A stretch of DNA of 44,279 bases from Rhodobacterales bacterium (GTDB lineage Bacteria > Pseudomonadota > Alphaproteobacteria > Rhodobacterales > Rhodobacteraceae): assembly GCA_009993005.1 (NCBI GenBank), contig JAACUH010000076.1, forward strand, positions 1 through 44,279, in the 5' to 3' direction. Position 1 is the stretch's first letter. Every line of letters starts with the position of its first letter. Of the stretch, positions 22,679 to 30,205 are shown piece after piece. The notes beneath the pieces are model-generated. The model did not search any database. It had not been told where the DNA came from and worked only from the letters and a program-made list of their open reading frames with translations. A program made the translations under genes and the position numbers.

Positions 22679-24067
22679 ATGTTGCACCAACCAAGGCCGA
22701 ACGCCTATCTCCCCTTTTCCGTCGTCGATTCGCATGTGGCGGTGTCGGTGGTCGGGCTGGGCTATGTCGGTGCGGTTTCGACCGGCTGTCTCGCCTCTCT
22801 GGGGCATCGGGTGATCGGGGTCGATGTGGACCCGGTCAAGATCGCCTGCATCCGCGAAGGCCGTGCGCCGCTGCATGAGGCGGGGCTCGACGCGGCGCTG
22901 ACCGAGGGGGTCGCGGCGGGGCTGATCGACGCGACCGATGACCTCGAGCAGGCGGTGCGCGACACCGATGTGACCTTTGTCTCGGTCGGCACGCCCACCG
23001 CCGCCGATGGCGGCTGCGACCTCAGCCATATCGTGACCGTCGCCCGCCGGATCGGCGCGGCGCTGCGGAGCAAGGATGACTATCACGTCGTGGTCATGCG
23101 CTGCTCGATCCCGCCGGGCACGACGATGGGCGTCATGGTGCCCGAGATCGAGCGCACCTCGGGCAAGGTCGCCGGGCTCGACTTCGGCGTGGCCTTCAAC
23201 CCCGAGTTCCTGCGCGAAGGCGTGGCCATCGCGGATTTCCACGCGCCGTCCAAGACGGTGATCGGCGCGACCGACCCGCGCGCGGCGGCCGTGGTCGCGC
23301 GGATCTATGAACCCATCGACGACAAGATCATCCAGACCACCATCGACGTGGCCGAAACGGTGAAATACGTCGATAATGTCTGGCACGCGGCCAAGGTCAC
23401 ATTTGCCAATGAAATCGGGCGTTTGTGCAAGCCGATGGGGGTGGACAGCCATGCGGTGATGGACATCTTTGTCCAGGATACCAAGCTCAACCTTTCGCCC
23501 TATTACCTCAAGCCCGGTTTCGCCTATGGCGGGTCCTGCCTGCCCAAGGAGGTCCGTGCGGTGACGCATCTGGCGGCCGAGATGGGCGTGGACCTGCCGA
23601 TGATCTCCAACCTTGACGTGTCCAACCGCGCGCAGGTGGACGAGGCCATCGCGATGGTGCGGCGCACCGGCGCGCGCCGCGTCGCGGTGCTGGGCCTCGC
23701 GTTCAAGCAAGGCACGGATGACCTGCGCGAATCGCCGATCCTCGACGTGATCGCGGCTCTGCTGGCGCAGGGGGTCGAAGTGGTGGCCCATGACGCCGCG
23801 GTGACGGCCGAGACCCGGATCGAGGCGCAACTGTCCTATGTGAAGCACGCCGCGCCCGGTCTGCGCGACCTGGCGCCGCGCCTTGCGGGGATGCTGCGCG
23901 CTGATGCCGCCGATGCGGTGGCCGGCTCTGACGCGGTGATCGTGACCCATGCGAACGACACCTACCGCAAGCTGGTGGCGACCCTCACGCAACCCGTGAT
24001 CGACGTGGCTCGGCTGTTTCGCAGCCGCGCCGCACAACCCCTGTCGGTGCAAGGCATCGGCTGGTGA
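22679..24067 (+). CDS. algD: GDP-mannose 6-dehydrogenase-like (AlgD/UDP-glucose dehydrogenase family)
   Basis: A 462-aa nucleotide-sugar dehydrogenase. It shows the Rossmann motif VVGLGYVGAVSTGCL (about 24-38), SVGTPT, FNPEFLREG, the catalytic Cys in FAYGGSCLPKEVRA (about residue 286) and LAFKQGTDDLRESP. The run KLNLSPYYLKPGF before the Cys and the wording of the surrounding motifs resemble AlgD more than Ugd, so oxidation of GDP-mannose to GDP-mannuronate is the better call. The nearby Alg8- and Alg44-like genes support this. UDP-glucose dehydrogenase cannot be fully excluded. A CtrA-type box and inverted repeats lie in the 134-base upstream region. Confidence 0.82.
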   Translation: MLHQPRPNAYLPFSVVDSHVAVSVVGLGYVGAVSTGCLASLGHRVIGVDVDPVKIACIREGRAPLHEAGLDAALTEGVAAGLIDATDDLEQAVRDTDVTFVSVGTPTAADGGCDLSHIVTVARRIGAALRSKDDYHVVVMRCSIPPGTTMGVMVPEIERTSGKVAGLDFGVAFNPEFLREGVAIADFHAPSKTVIGATDPRAAAVVARIYEPIDDKIIQTTIDVAETVKYVDNVWHAAKVTFANEIGRLCKPMGVDSHAVMDIFVQDTKLNLSPYYLKPGFAYGGSCLPKEVRAVTHLAAEMGVDLPMISNLDVSNRAQVDEAIAMVRRTGARRVAVLGLAFKQGTDDLRESPILDVIAALLAQGVEVVAHDAAVTAETRIEAQLSYVKHAAPGLRDLAPRLAGMLRADAADAVAGSDAVIVTHANDTYRKLVATLTQPVIDVARLFRSRAAQPLSVQGIGW

Positions 24068-24070
24068 CTG

Positions 24071-24126
24071 AATTTCCGGGGATGGTCCCCGTGCGACTGA
24101 CCCGTGCAGTGCCCCTGCCGGAAATT
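24071..24126 (+). promoter_or_regulatory. Branched RNA leader structure before the RTX gene
   Basis: AATTTCCGG at 24071-24079 pairs perfectly with CCGGAAATT at 24118-24126. Inside are two smaller hairpins, GGGGA-TGG-TCCCC (24078-24090, partly competing with the outer stem) and GCAG-TGCCC-CTGC (24106-24118). The whole 76-base gap between algD and the RTX gene can thus fold into a branched structure, ending 17 bases before the ATG and just before the GGAGAG ribosome-binding site. It could attenuate, stabilise or process the transcript. Confidence 0.5.
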
Positions 24127-24143
24127 GAAACTGGAGAGAGACA

Positions 24144-25505
24144 ATGAAACAGGGCTTCGGCTTCAAGCAGAAAAGCGCGGATGCGACCGATTCGCTGACC
24201 GCCTTTACCGCAAAACTCAACGCGACGACGGCGCGCATCGGGTTCTTTGCCGGCACCGAGGATGACGACCTGATCTTTGGCGGCGTCTTTGGCGACAGGA
24301 TGTCGGGACAGGGCGGCAACGACACCATCTATGGCTTCAACGGCAATGATGTCATCAATGGCGGGGCCGGCAAGGACACGCTCTATGGCGGCAACGGCAA
24401 TGATTCGCTTTATGGCGATGAGGGCAATGACCACCTTTATGGCGGCAATGGCGGCGACAGGATGTTTGGCGGCGCCGACCAGGACGCGATGTGGGGCAAG
24501 AACGGCAACGACGCCATGTTCGGCGACGGTGGCGATGACCGGATGTATGGCGGTGCGGGCACCGACCTGATGGGCGGCGGCATCGGCGACGACCAGATCT
24601 ATGGCGGTGCCGGTCATGACGCCCTTTATGGCGACGATGGCGCCGACGCGATCTATGGCGGCACCGGCAATGACCAGGTGTTCGGCGGGGTCGGTGACGA
24701 CCTGCTGCATGGCGGCGCGGGCGACGACACCATCGAGGGTGGCAGCGGCATCGACCTTGTCTATGGCGGCAAGGGCAATGACGTGATCCGCGGCGATGAC
24801 GGCGATGACAAGCTTTATGGCGATACGGGCGACGACAGCATCGATGGCGGCACCGGCAACGACATGATCTACGGCGGCGACGGGCTCGACGTTCTGGTCG
24901 GCGGCACCGGGGATGACACGATCTATGGCGGCATCGACGCCGACGAGATCGACGGTGGCGACGGCAAGGACGTGCTTTACGGCGACAGCGGCGACGACCT
25001 GATCACCGGTGGCGCGGGCTACGACATGGTCTATGGCGGCACAGGCCATGACACGCTGAGCGGCAATGGTGGCGCCGATCTGGTCTTTGGCGGCGAGGGT
25101 GACGATTTCATCTTTGGCAACGAGGGCAATGACACGCTCGACGGTGGCAAGGGCGACGACGTGATCGACGGCGGCACCGGCAGCGACATCATCCGCGGCG
25201 GGGCCGGCAGCGACACCATGACGGGTGGCGAGGGGACGGATACATTCGTGTTCCGCATCGCCGACCTCGGCGCCTTTGCCGATGTCATCACCGATTTCGA
25301 ATTCGGCATCGACCGGATCGACCTGTCGGGGCTCAAGCTGCTCGACGCGACCTTTGCAGCGACCGATTTCCTTGCCTCGAACATGAGCCTGGGCGAAAGC
25401 GGCGCGGTGATGATCTCGATCGCGGACATGTCCATTGCCGTCACCGGCCTGGGCGAGACGCTGGACGCGGTGCAGTCTGTCTGGGACCAGATCAGCTTTG
25501 CCTGA
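24144..25505 (+). CDS. RTX (hemolysin-type) calcium-binding repeat protein
   Basis: A 453-aa protein, almost all of which (about residues 33-360) is glycine/aspartate nonapeptide repeats of the GGxGxDxLx type; dozens of copies such as GGNGNDSLYG can be read. These form a calcium-filled parallel beta-roll. The last 85 or so residues (TDTFVFRIADLGAFADVITDFEFG, then an acidic/hydrophobic end) look like the uncleaved C-terminal signal for type I secretion. There is no epimerase, lyase or protease domain. Placed next to algD and facing Alg8/Alg44-like genes, it may be an extracellular EPS-binding or adhesion protein that gels with the uronate polymer through calcium. No type I transporter is adjacent. 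GGAGAG precedes the ATG. Confidence 0.88.
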   Translation: MKQGFGFKQKSADATDSLTAFTAKLNATTARIGFFAGTEDDDLIFGGVFGDRMSGQGGNDTIYGFNGNDVINGGAGKDTLYGGNGNDSLYGDEGNDHLYGGNGGDRMFGGADQDAMWGKNGNDAMFGDGGDDRMYGGAGTDLMGGGIGDDQIYGGAGHDALYGDDGADAIYGGTGNDQVFGGVGDDLLHGGAGDDTIEGGSGIDLVYGGKGNDVIRGDDGDDKLYGDTGDDSIDGGTGNDMIYGGDGLDVLVGGTGDDTIYGGIDADEIDGGDGKDVLYGDSGDDLITGGAGYDMVYGGTGHDTLSGNGGADLVFGGEGDDFIFGNEGNDTLDGGKGDDVIDGGTGSDIIRGGAGSDTMTGGEGTDTFVFRIADLGAFADVITDFEFGIDRIDLSGLKLLDATFAATDFLASNMSLGESGAVMISIADMSIAVTGLGETLDAVQSVWDQISFA

Positions 25506-25526
25506 CGCGCGGCGCGTCTGACCATC

Positions 25527-25567
25527 GGGCCATCCGGGCGCAGGCCGTCCGGGTGGCCCTTTGCGTT
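25527..25567. terminator. Hairpin terminator between convergent RTX and Alg8-like genes
   Basis: GGGCCA-T-CCGG at 25527-25537 pairs with CCGG-G-TGGCCC at 25549-25559 across an 11-base loop, followed by TTTGCGTTT on the plus strand. Placed between two convergent stops (25505 and 25568), it fits a factor-independent terminator, possibly serving both directions. Confidence 0.7.
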
Positions 25568-27151
25568 TCAGAAGGGAAAGGGCAGCACCCCCGCATAGAT
25601 GCCCAGCACGGTGACAAATAGCGTCACCGTCGTCACCATCTGGAACATCGCCACCCGGTCACGCAGACGCCGCCCCACCCCGGCCTGAGCGCTCTGGTTG
25701 CCGCGGTTGAACCAGCGCTGCTTGGCCAGATGGAACAGCATGTAGATTTTCACGACAGCGTTGATGATCTGGTTGAAATAAAGAATGAACGGCCAGGCGA
25801 TTTCGGGCCGGCGCGCGTGGGTGTAGAGCACCATCACCAGCGCCAGCCGCGATGCCACCACCCACAGGATCACGTTGATGAGATAGAGCGGGTCGATCAG
25901 CGTGCCGTAAAAGGCAAGCACCGGGCTCACCATCATCGTCCAGATCGCGATGCGCTGATCGACGATGCACCACCAGATGAAAGCCGGCATCGCCCGTGGC
26001 CCCAGCGCCATGGCGCGGCTGCCGTTGCGCAGCATGTTGCCTGACCAGCGGCGAAAGTTCTCGACCATGCGGTTGATCCCGCTGCCCTTGATCACCTCGA
26101 TGGTATAGACAGTGGTATCAGGCACATAGGTCATCCTGGCCCCGCGGGCGAGCAGGTGATACCAGGTCGATTTGTCGTCGCCCGACAGAAAGCGGAACCG
26201 CCCCCAGAGCCAATGGTCAAGGTGGTCGGCCTCGATCGTGCGGATGAAGCTGCGGTCGATGATATGGCGCGCGCGGAACACCGAAAACCGCCCGGTGAGC
26301 GTCAGGACACGGTCGGACACCGCATGCGACTGCATCGCGAGCCGGCGCTGGGCAAAGCGCATCCTGAGCCAGCTTCCGATCCAGTCCGGGCCGAAACAGA
26401 TCACCTCTTCATCCGTGGTGAGCGCCTGCAACGCGGGGTCGGTGCCGAACAGCGAGAGGGTTTTCTCAAGCACATCAGGCCCATAGACCGCATCGCCATC
26501 CATGAAGATCACCAGATCGTCAGGCTCTACCCCCTGCCGCGTCATGCCGCGCAGCACCAGCCCGATCGCCATCCGCTTGCCCGGCTGGTTCTGGCGCACG
26601 ATGGTGATCTCGCAAGCGGGGCTGGACAGGTCTGCGGCATGGGCGCGGACAAAGTCGTGGATCACCGCCTCGTCGCCCGCCGATCCGGTGCCGACCCAGA
26701 TCGAGGTCGGGATCGCCTCGCGCCGCACCTGCGACAGGATCGAGGCGAGCACATGCCGGGTGATCGCGGGTTCCTCGCGGTAGGTGGTCATCTGTATGTG
26801 CAGGCGGCGCGGCCGCCAGCCCGATCGCCACAGCGCCTGCGCCTGCGCGCGTTTGGGCGGCCACAGGCTGCGGCGGTAATATTCCGCCCGCAGCGCATGG
26901 TTGAGCCACCAGCCGAAGCGCCAGATGCCGAGCACGCCCAGCACCACGGTCAGATGCACCAGCGAGGGCTCAAAGAACCGGTTGGGCGTGAGGATCGCGA
27001 GAATGGCGAGGATCGTCACGATCAGCGCCAGTTGCAGCAGGAACCGGTCCGTATATTTCGCGCGCCCGCGCGGGGCCGGGCCGCTCAGGTCAGCGAGGTG
27101 CCGGGCGATGGCCTTTTCAAAGGGGTAGCCGCTGGGCGGGGTGCCGGGCAT
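25568..27151 (-). CDS. alg8: Alg8-like mannuronan/alginate-type polymerase (GT2)
   Basis: About 527 aa, with transmembrane segments at both ends and a GT-A domain between. It reads like Alg8 throughout: IFMDGDAVYG (metal-binding DGD), LTTDEEV, RVLTLTGRFSVFRA, HWLWGRFRFLSGDDKSTWY (catalytic DD), and FRRWSGNMLRNGSRAMALGPR in place of the QxxRW region. Alg8 polymerises GDP-mannuronate at the inner membrane together with Alg44. The frame is open to 27283, but that part overlaps the Alg44-like gene; the ATG at 27151 lies 4 bases after that stop. No AlgK, AlgX, AlgE, lyase or epimerase genes are in the window, so the polymer may not be true alginate. Confidence 0.8.
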   Translation of the reverse strand: MPGTPPSGYPFEKAIARHLADLSGPAPRGRAKYTDRFLLQLALIVTILAILAILTPNRFFEPSLVHLTVVLGVLGIWRFGWWLNHALRAEYYRRSLWPPKRAQAQALWRSGWRPRRLHIQMTTYREEPAITRHVLASILSQVRREAIPTSIWVGTGSAGDEAVIHDFVRAHAADLSSPACEITIVRQNQPGKRMAIGLVLRGMTRQGVEPDDLVIFMDGDAVYGPDVLEKTLSLFGTDPALQALTTDEEVICFGPDWIGSWLRMRFAQRRLAMQSHAVSDRVLTLTGRFSVFRARHIIDRSFIRTIEADHLDHWLWGRFRFLSGDDKSTWYHLLARGARMTYVPDTTVYTIEVIKGSGINRMVENFRRWSGNMLRNGSRAMALGPRAMPAFIWWCIVDQRIAIWTMMVSPVLAFYGTLIDPLYLINVILWVVASRLALVMVLYTHARRPEIAWPFILYFNQIINAVVKIYMLFHLAKQRWFNRGNQSAQAGVGRRLRDRVAMFQMVTTVTLFVTVLGIYAGVLPFPF

Positions 27152-27155
27152 GGCG

Positions 27156-28271
27156 CTATTGCGGCGGCGGCGCGGCGTCGTCGGGCGCAGGCTCTGCCGC
27201 TGCCGGTTCGGGTGCTGCCCGTTCGGGTGCCTTAGGGCCAAAGCCGAAGAACCGCCGCACACGGTCACGTTTGAGCCGCACATCGACCGGCGCCCCGTCG
27301 GTCAGAAGATCGCGGCTCGCGGCGGCGTCGAGCCCGTCAAGGCGCAGGATCACCCGGATCTCGGCCGTTTCAAAGTCGCCGTCGCCGGTGACGCTTTGCA
27401 CGGTCGCGGCCTGCCTGACCTGCCGGCCACCCTCCATATGGGTCACGGTCGCGCGCATCCCCGGCCAGACGTTGAGCGCATGGGCCGGGTCGAGAAAGGC
27501 CAGCACATGGCGCGGCTCGTCGCGCTCGACCATCAGCAGCGGTGTGGCAGAGCCGATGAACTGCGACGGCGTCACGGCCAGCGAGGCCACCTGCCCGTCG
27601 GCCGGGGCGACCACCACCAGCCCGTCCACATTGACCAGCGGATCGCCCGCCGCGACCTTGCTGCCGGGGGTGGCGAGCACCTGGGTGATCTGGCCCGCCA
27701 GCGGCGAGGTGACGGGCATCAGCGGCGCCTCGATCCGCGCGGCATAGACGGGGATATGGTTCAGCCGCGCGACGGCCAGAGAGGCGAGGTAGCCCAGCAG
27801 CAACAGGAAAATCGCCGCATAGACCCCCAGATGGCCGATGATGCGGGCCTTGCGCGGGGCGGTGACAGCCGGGTCGGCGGCGCGTTCGGCCGGGGTTTCC
27901 TCCATCGGGACCAGATCGACCGGCGTGTCGAGCGAGGTGATGATCTGGTCGGTCGAGGCCATCCGCCCGGTCAGCAGGTTGCCGTAGAACAGCGCGAGGA
28001 TCTCGCGCTGCCGCCCGTCGAGCCCGACAAACAGGAACTCATCCGACGTATCGCCCGGCACCAAGGCTGCGGGAAACGAGATGCTGACCCCCTGAAACGG
28101 GATCGACAGGATGATCTGGCTCAGGTCATGGCCCGCGAGCCTGCGGTCATAGACGGCGCGCAGCGACCATTGGGTGATCTGGTAGACATCACCATCCGGC
28201 AGGCCGAGCGTGAGCGGCGCGCGCAGCCTGAACTCTGTATCCGGGTTGGGCCGCTCGTGCCTGACTTCCAC
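27156..28271 (-). CDS. alg44: Alg44-like PilZ/HlyD membrane-fusion protein
   Basis: A 371-aa protein in three parts: a cytoplasmic PilZ-like domain (about 1-130), one transmembrane segment (about 146-168), and a periplasmic HlyD-type barrel-sandwich domain (about 180-330, with PLAGQITQVLATPGSKVAAGDPL). A Pro/Ala-rich tail follows. This is the Alg44 layout, and the gene directly precedes the Alg8-like gene with a 4-base gap. In Alg44 the PilZ domain binds c-di-GMP and switches the polymerase on. Here the RxxxR and D/N-x-S-x-x-G positions seem degenerate (the second reads QWSLRAV), so control may differ. The role as polymerase partner is inferred from architecture and pairing. Confidence 0.78.
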   Translation of the reverse strand: MEVRHERPNPDTEFRLRAPLTLGLPDGDVYQITQWSLRAVYDRRLAGHDLSQIILSIPFQGVSISFPAALVPGDTSDEFLFVGLDGRQREILALFYGNLLTGRMASTDQIITSLDTPVDLVPMEETPAERAADPAVTAPRKARIIGHLGVYAAIFLLLLGYLASLAVARLNHIPVYAARIEAPLMPVTSPLAGQITQVLATPGSKVAAGDPLVNVDGLVVVAPADGQVASLAVTPSQFIGSATPLLMVERDEPRHVLAFLDPAHALNVWPGMRATVTHMEGGRQVRQAATVQSVTGDGDFETAEIRVILRLDGLDAAASRDLLTDGAPVDVRLKRDRVRRFFGFGPKAPERAAPEPAAAEPAPDDAAPPPQ

Positions 28272-28498
28272 CGATGTCTCCCTGTGGTGCGTGTGACGCC
28301 CCTAGATCTATCACATATACCGTGAAAATCACAAAATGTTGCGGTGACGGGCCAATTCGCGCGCAACTTTAACCTTCTTACGCAGCTAGGTCCGGGGGGA
28401 TCAAGTCCGCATTGCGCGGACGACCTGCTTGCGGGGGTGACAGCAGCCCGCGCGATTGATAATCGGTCGGCAAAGCCACCGGACAGGGACCGCCCATC
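28272..28498. promoter_or_regulatory. Divergent control region between Alg44-like gene and rfbC
   Basis: This 227-base gap lies between divergent operons and should carry promoters for both. It contains the interleaved short repeats TCAC-N7-GTGA-N3-TCAC at 28311-28332, about 40 bases upstream of the Alg44-like start, an obvious candidate operator. Read on the minus strand it contains GTGATTTT, which also occurs in the inverted repeat before algD. The stretch is clearly richer in A+T than the genes on either side. No confident -35/-10 pair was recognised. Confidence 0.5.
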
Positions 28499-29068
28499 GT
28501 GCAGATCGAAGAGACCAGCCTGCCCGGCGTGCTGATCCTGACCCCTGCGCGGCATGGCGATGCGCGCGGCTTTTTCTCGGAAAGCTGGTCGCGCCGGGTG
28601 ATGGCGGCGCGCGGGCTCGACCTTGACTTCGTGCAGGACAACCATTCGCTGTCCGGTCAGCCCGGCACGGTGCGCGGCCTGCACTATCAGGCGCCGCCCC
28701 ATGCGCAGGACAAGCTGGTGCGCTGCGGGCGTGGTGCGATCCTTGACGTCGCCGTCGATTTCCGGCGGGGCTCGCCCACATACGGACGCTGGGTCGCGGT
28801 CGAGCTTTCGGCCGAGAATGGCCGGCAACTTCTTGTTCCCAAAGGGTTCTTGCATGGCTTTGCCACGCTCGCCCCGCAGAGCGAGATCATCTACAAATGC
28901 ACCGATTACTACGCGCCCGAATGCGATGGCGCGGTGCGGTTCGACGACCCCGCGATCGGGATCGACTGGGGGTTCGACACGCAGGGCGCGGTGCTGAGCG
29001 TCAAGGATGCCGCCGCGCCCCTGCTCGCGCAGGTGGTGTCGCCCTTTACATATGAGGGCGTGGCATGA
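28499..29068 (+). CDS. rfbC: dTDP-4-dehydrorhamnose 3,5-epimerase
   Basis: A 189-aa RmlC cupin. Catalytic features can be read: His62 in VRGLHYQ, Asp87 in [12 protein letters not shown], and a Tyr in [13 protein letters not shown] (138-139), plus the dimer-typical VPKGFLHGF. It epimerises C3 and C5 of dTDP-4-keto-6-deoxyglucose, the second step towards dTDP-L-rhamnose after the RmlB reaction. It starts with GTG; no ATG gives this standard N-terminus. The stop overlaps the rfbB start by 4 bases (ATGA at 29065). Confidence 0.93.
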   Translation: MQIEETSLPGVLILTPARHGDARGFFSESWSRRVMAARGLDLDFVQDNHSLSGQPGTVRGLHYQAPPHAQDKLVRCGRGAILDVAVDFRRGSPTYGRWVAVELSAENGRQLLVPKGFLHGFATLAPQSEIIYKCTDYYAPECDGAVRFDDPAIGIDWGFDTQGAVLSVKDAAAPLLAQVVSPFTYEGVA

Positions 29069-30102
29069 AGCTCCTGGTGACGGGTGGCGCGGGCTTTATC
29101 GGCTCTGCGGTGGTGCGGCAGGCGGTGGCGGCGGGGCACAGCGTGGTGAACCTCGATGCGCTGACCTATGCGGCCTGTCTTGACAATGTGGCCTCGGTCG
29201 CGGGCGCGCGCGGCTATGCCTTCGAACATGCGGATATCCGCGACCGCCCCGCGCTCGACCGGATCCTTGCCGCGCACAAGCCCGATGCGGTGATGCATCT
29301 GGCGGCCGAGAGCCATGTTGACCGCTCGATCGACGGCCCTGCCGCCTTTATCGAGACGAACGTCACCGGCACCTTCAACCTGCTCGAGGCGGCGCGCGGC
29401 TATTGGCAGGCGCAGGGGCGGCCCGAGACTTTCCGCTTTCACCATATCTCGACCGACGAGGTGTTCGGCAGCCTCGGCCCCACGGGCCAGTTCACCGAAG
29501 ACACGCCCTATGCCCCCAACAGCCCCTATTCGGCCTCGAAGGCCGCGAGCGACCATCTGGTGCGCGCCTGGCACGAGACCTATGGCCTGCCGGTGGTGAT
29601 GACCAATTGTTCCAACAATTACGGACCCTTCCACTTTCCCGAAAAGCTCATCCCGGTGGTGATCCTGCGGGCGCTGGCGGGCGCGCCGATCCCGGTTTAC
29701 GGGCAGGGCGAGAATGTGCGCGACTGGCTTTTTGTCGAGGATCACGCCGATGCGCTGCTTACCGTGCTCACACGCGGCGCGGTCGGCTGCCGCTACAACA
29801 TCGGCGGCGAGAACGAGGCGCGCAACATCGACATCGTGCGGATGATCTGTGCCATTCTCGATGACCTGCGGCCGCAGGGCGCGCCGCATGCGGACCTCAT
29901 CACCTTTGTGGCCGACCGGCCGGGGCATGACCTGCGCTATGCCATTGACCCCAGCCGGATCAGGGCCGATCTCGGCTGGCGCCCCTCGGTTACGCTCAAG
30001 GAAGGGTTGGCGCGCACGGTGCGCTGGTATCTCGACAACGAGGGCTGGTGGCGCGCGTTGCAGGGGCGCGCGGGCGTGGGGCAGCGGCTGGGCACGGCCT
30101 GA
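29065..30102 (+). CDS. rfbB: dTDP-glucose 4,6-dehydratase
   Basis: A 345-aa extended SDR with GGAGFIG at residues 7-13, [24 protein letters not shown], the catalytic [10 protein letters not shown] (Tyr-x3-Lys), [14 protein letters not shown], and [12 protein letters not shown]. These are the diagnostic RmlB motifs, including the TDE that carries the dehydration acid and base. It converts dTDP-glucose to dTDP-4-keto-6-deoxyglucose. It is coupled to rfbC upstream, but the next rhamnose gene, rfbD, is separated by a large unrelated gene. No rfbA (thymidylyltransferase) is present in the window. Confidence 0.95.
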   Translation: MKLLVTGGAGFIGSAVVRQAVAAGHSVVNLDALTYAACLDNVASVAGARGYAFEHADIRDRPALDRILAAHKPDAVMHLAAESHVDRSIDGPAAFIETNVTGTFNLLEAARGYWQAQGRPETFRFHHISTDEVFGSLGPTGQFTEDTPYAPNSPYSASKAASDHLVRAWHETYGLPVVMTNCSNNYGPFHFPEKLIPVVILRALAGAPIPVYGQGENVRDWLFVEDHADALLTVLTRGAVGCRYNIGGENEARNIDIVRMICAILDDLRPQGAPHADLITFVADRPGHDLRYAIDPSRIRADLGWRPSVTLKEGLARTVRWYLDNEGWWRALQGRAGVGQRLGTA

Positions 30103-30205
30103 GCCCCGCAGGGGGTGTTGCGCGCGGCGCGGGACGGTGCTCTAGCGGCGCGGCAAGGAATTGATGGAAGGTTCGGGCGCAGATTTGCCCCCCGGGAGTT
30201 CCACG

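Noticed and set aside
23985-25049. Minus-strand frame with repeated Val-Ala-Ile segments opposite the RTX gene
   Set aside because: The periodicity is simply the antisense reading of the Gly/Asp RTX repeats, not a new repeat protein.
24270-25220. Possible CRISPR-like array
   Set aside because: The regular repeats are protein-coding RTX nonapeptides without uniform repeat-spacer structure; the 18-bp array at 41618 also has no spacers.
24144-25505. AlgE-type mannuronan C5-epimerase
   Set aside because: AlgE enzymes carry an epimerase A-module before the RTX R-modules; here only RTX repeats and a secretion tail are present.
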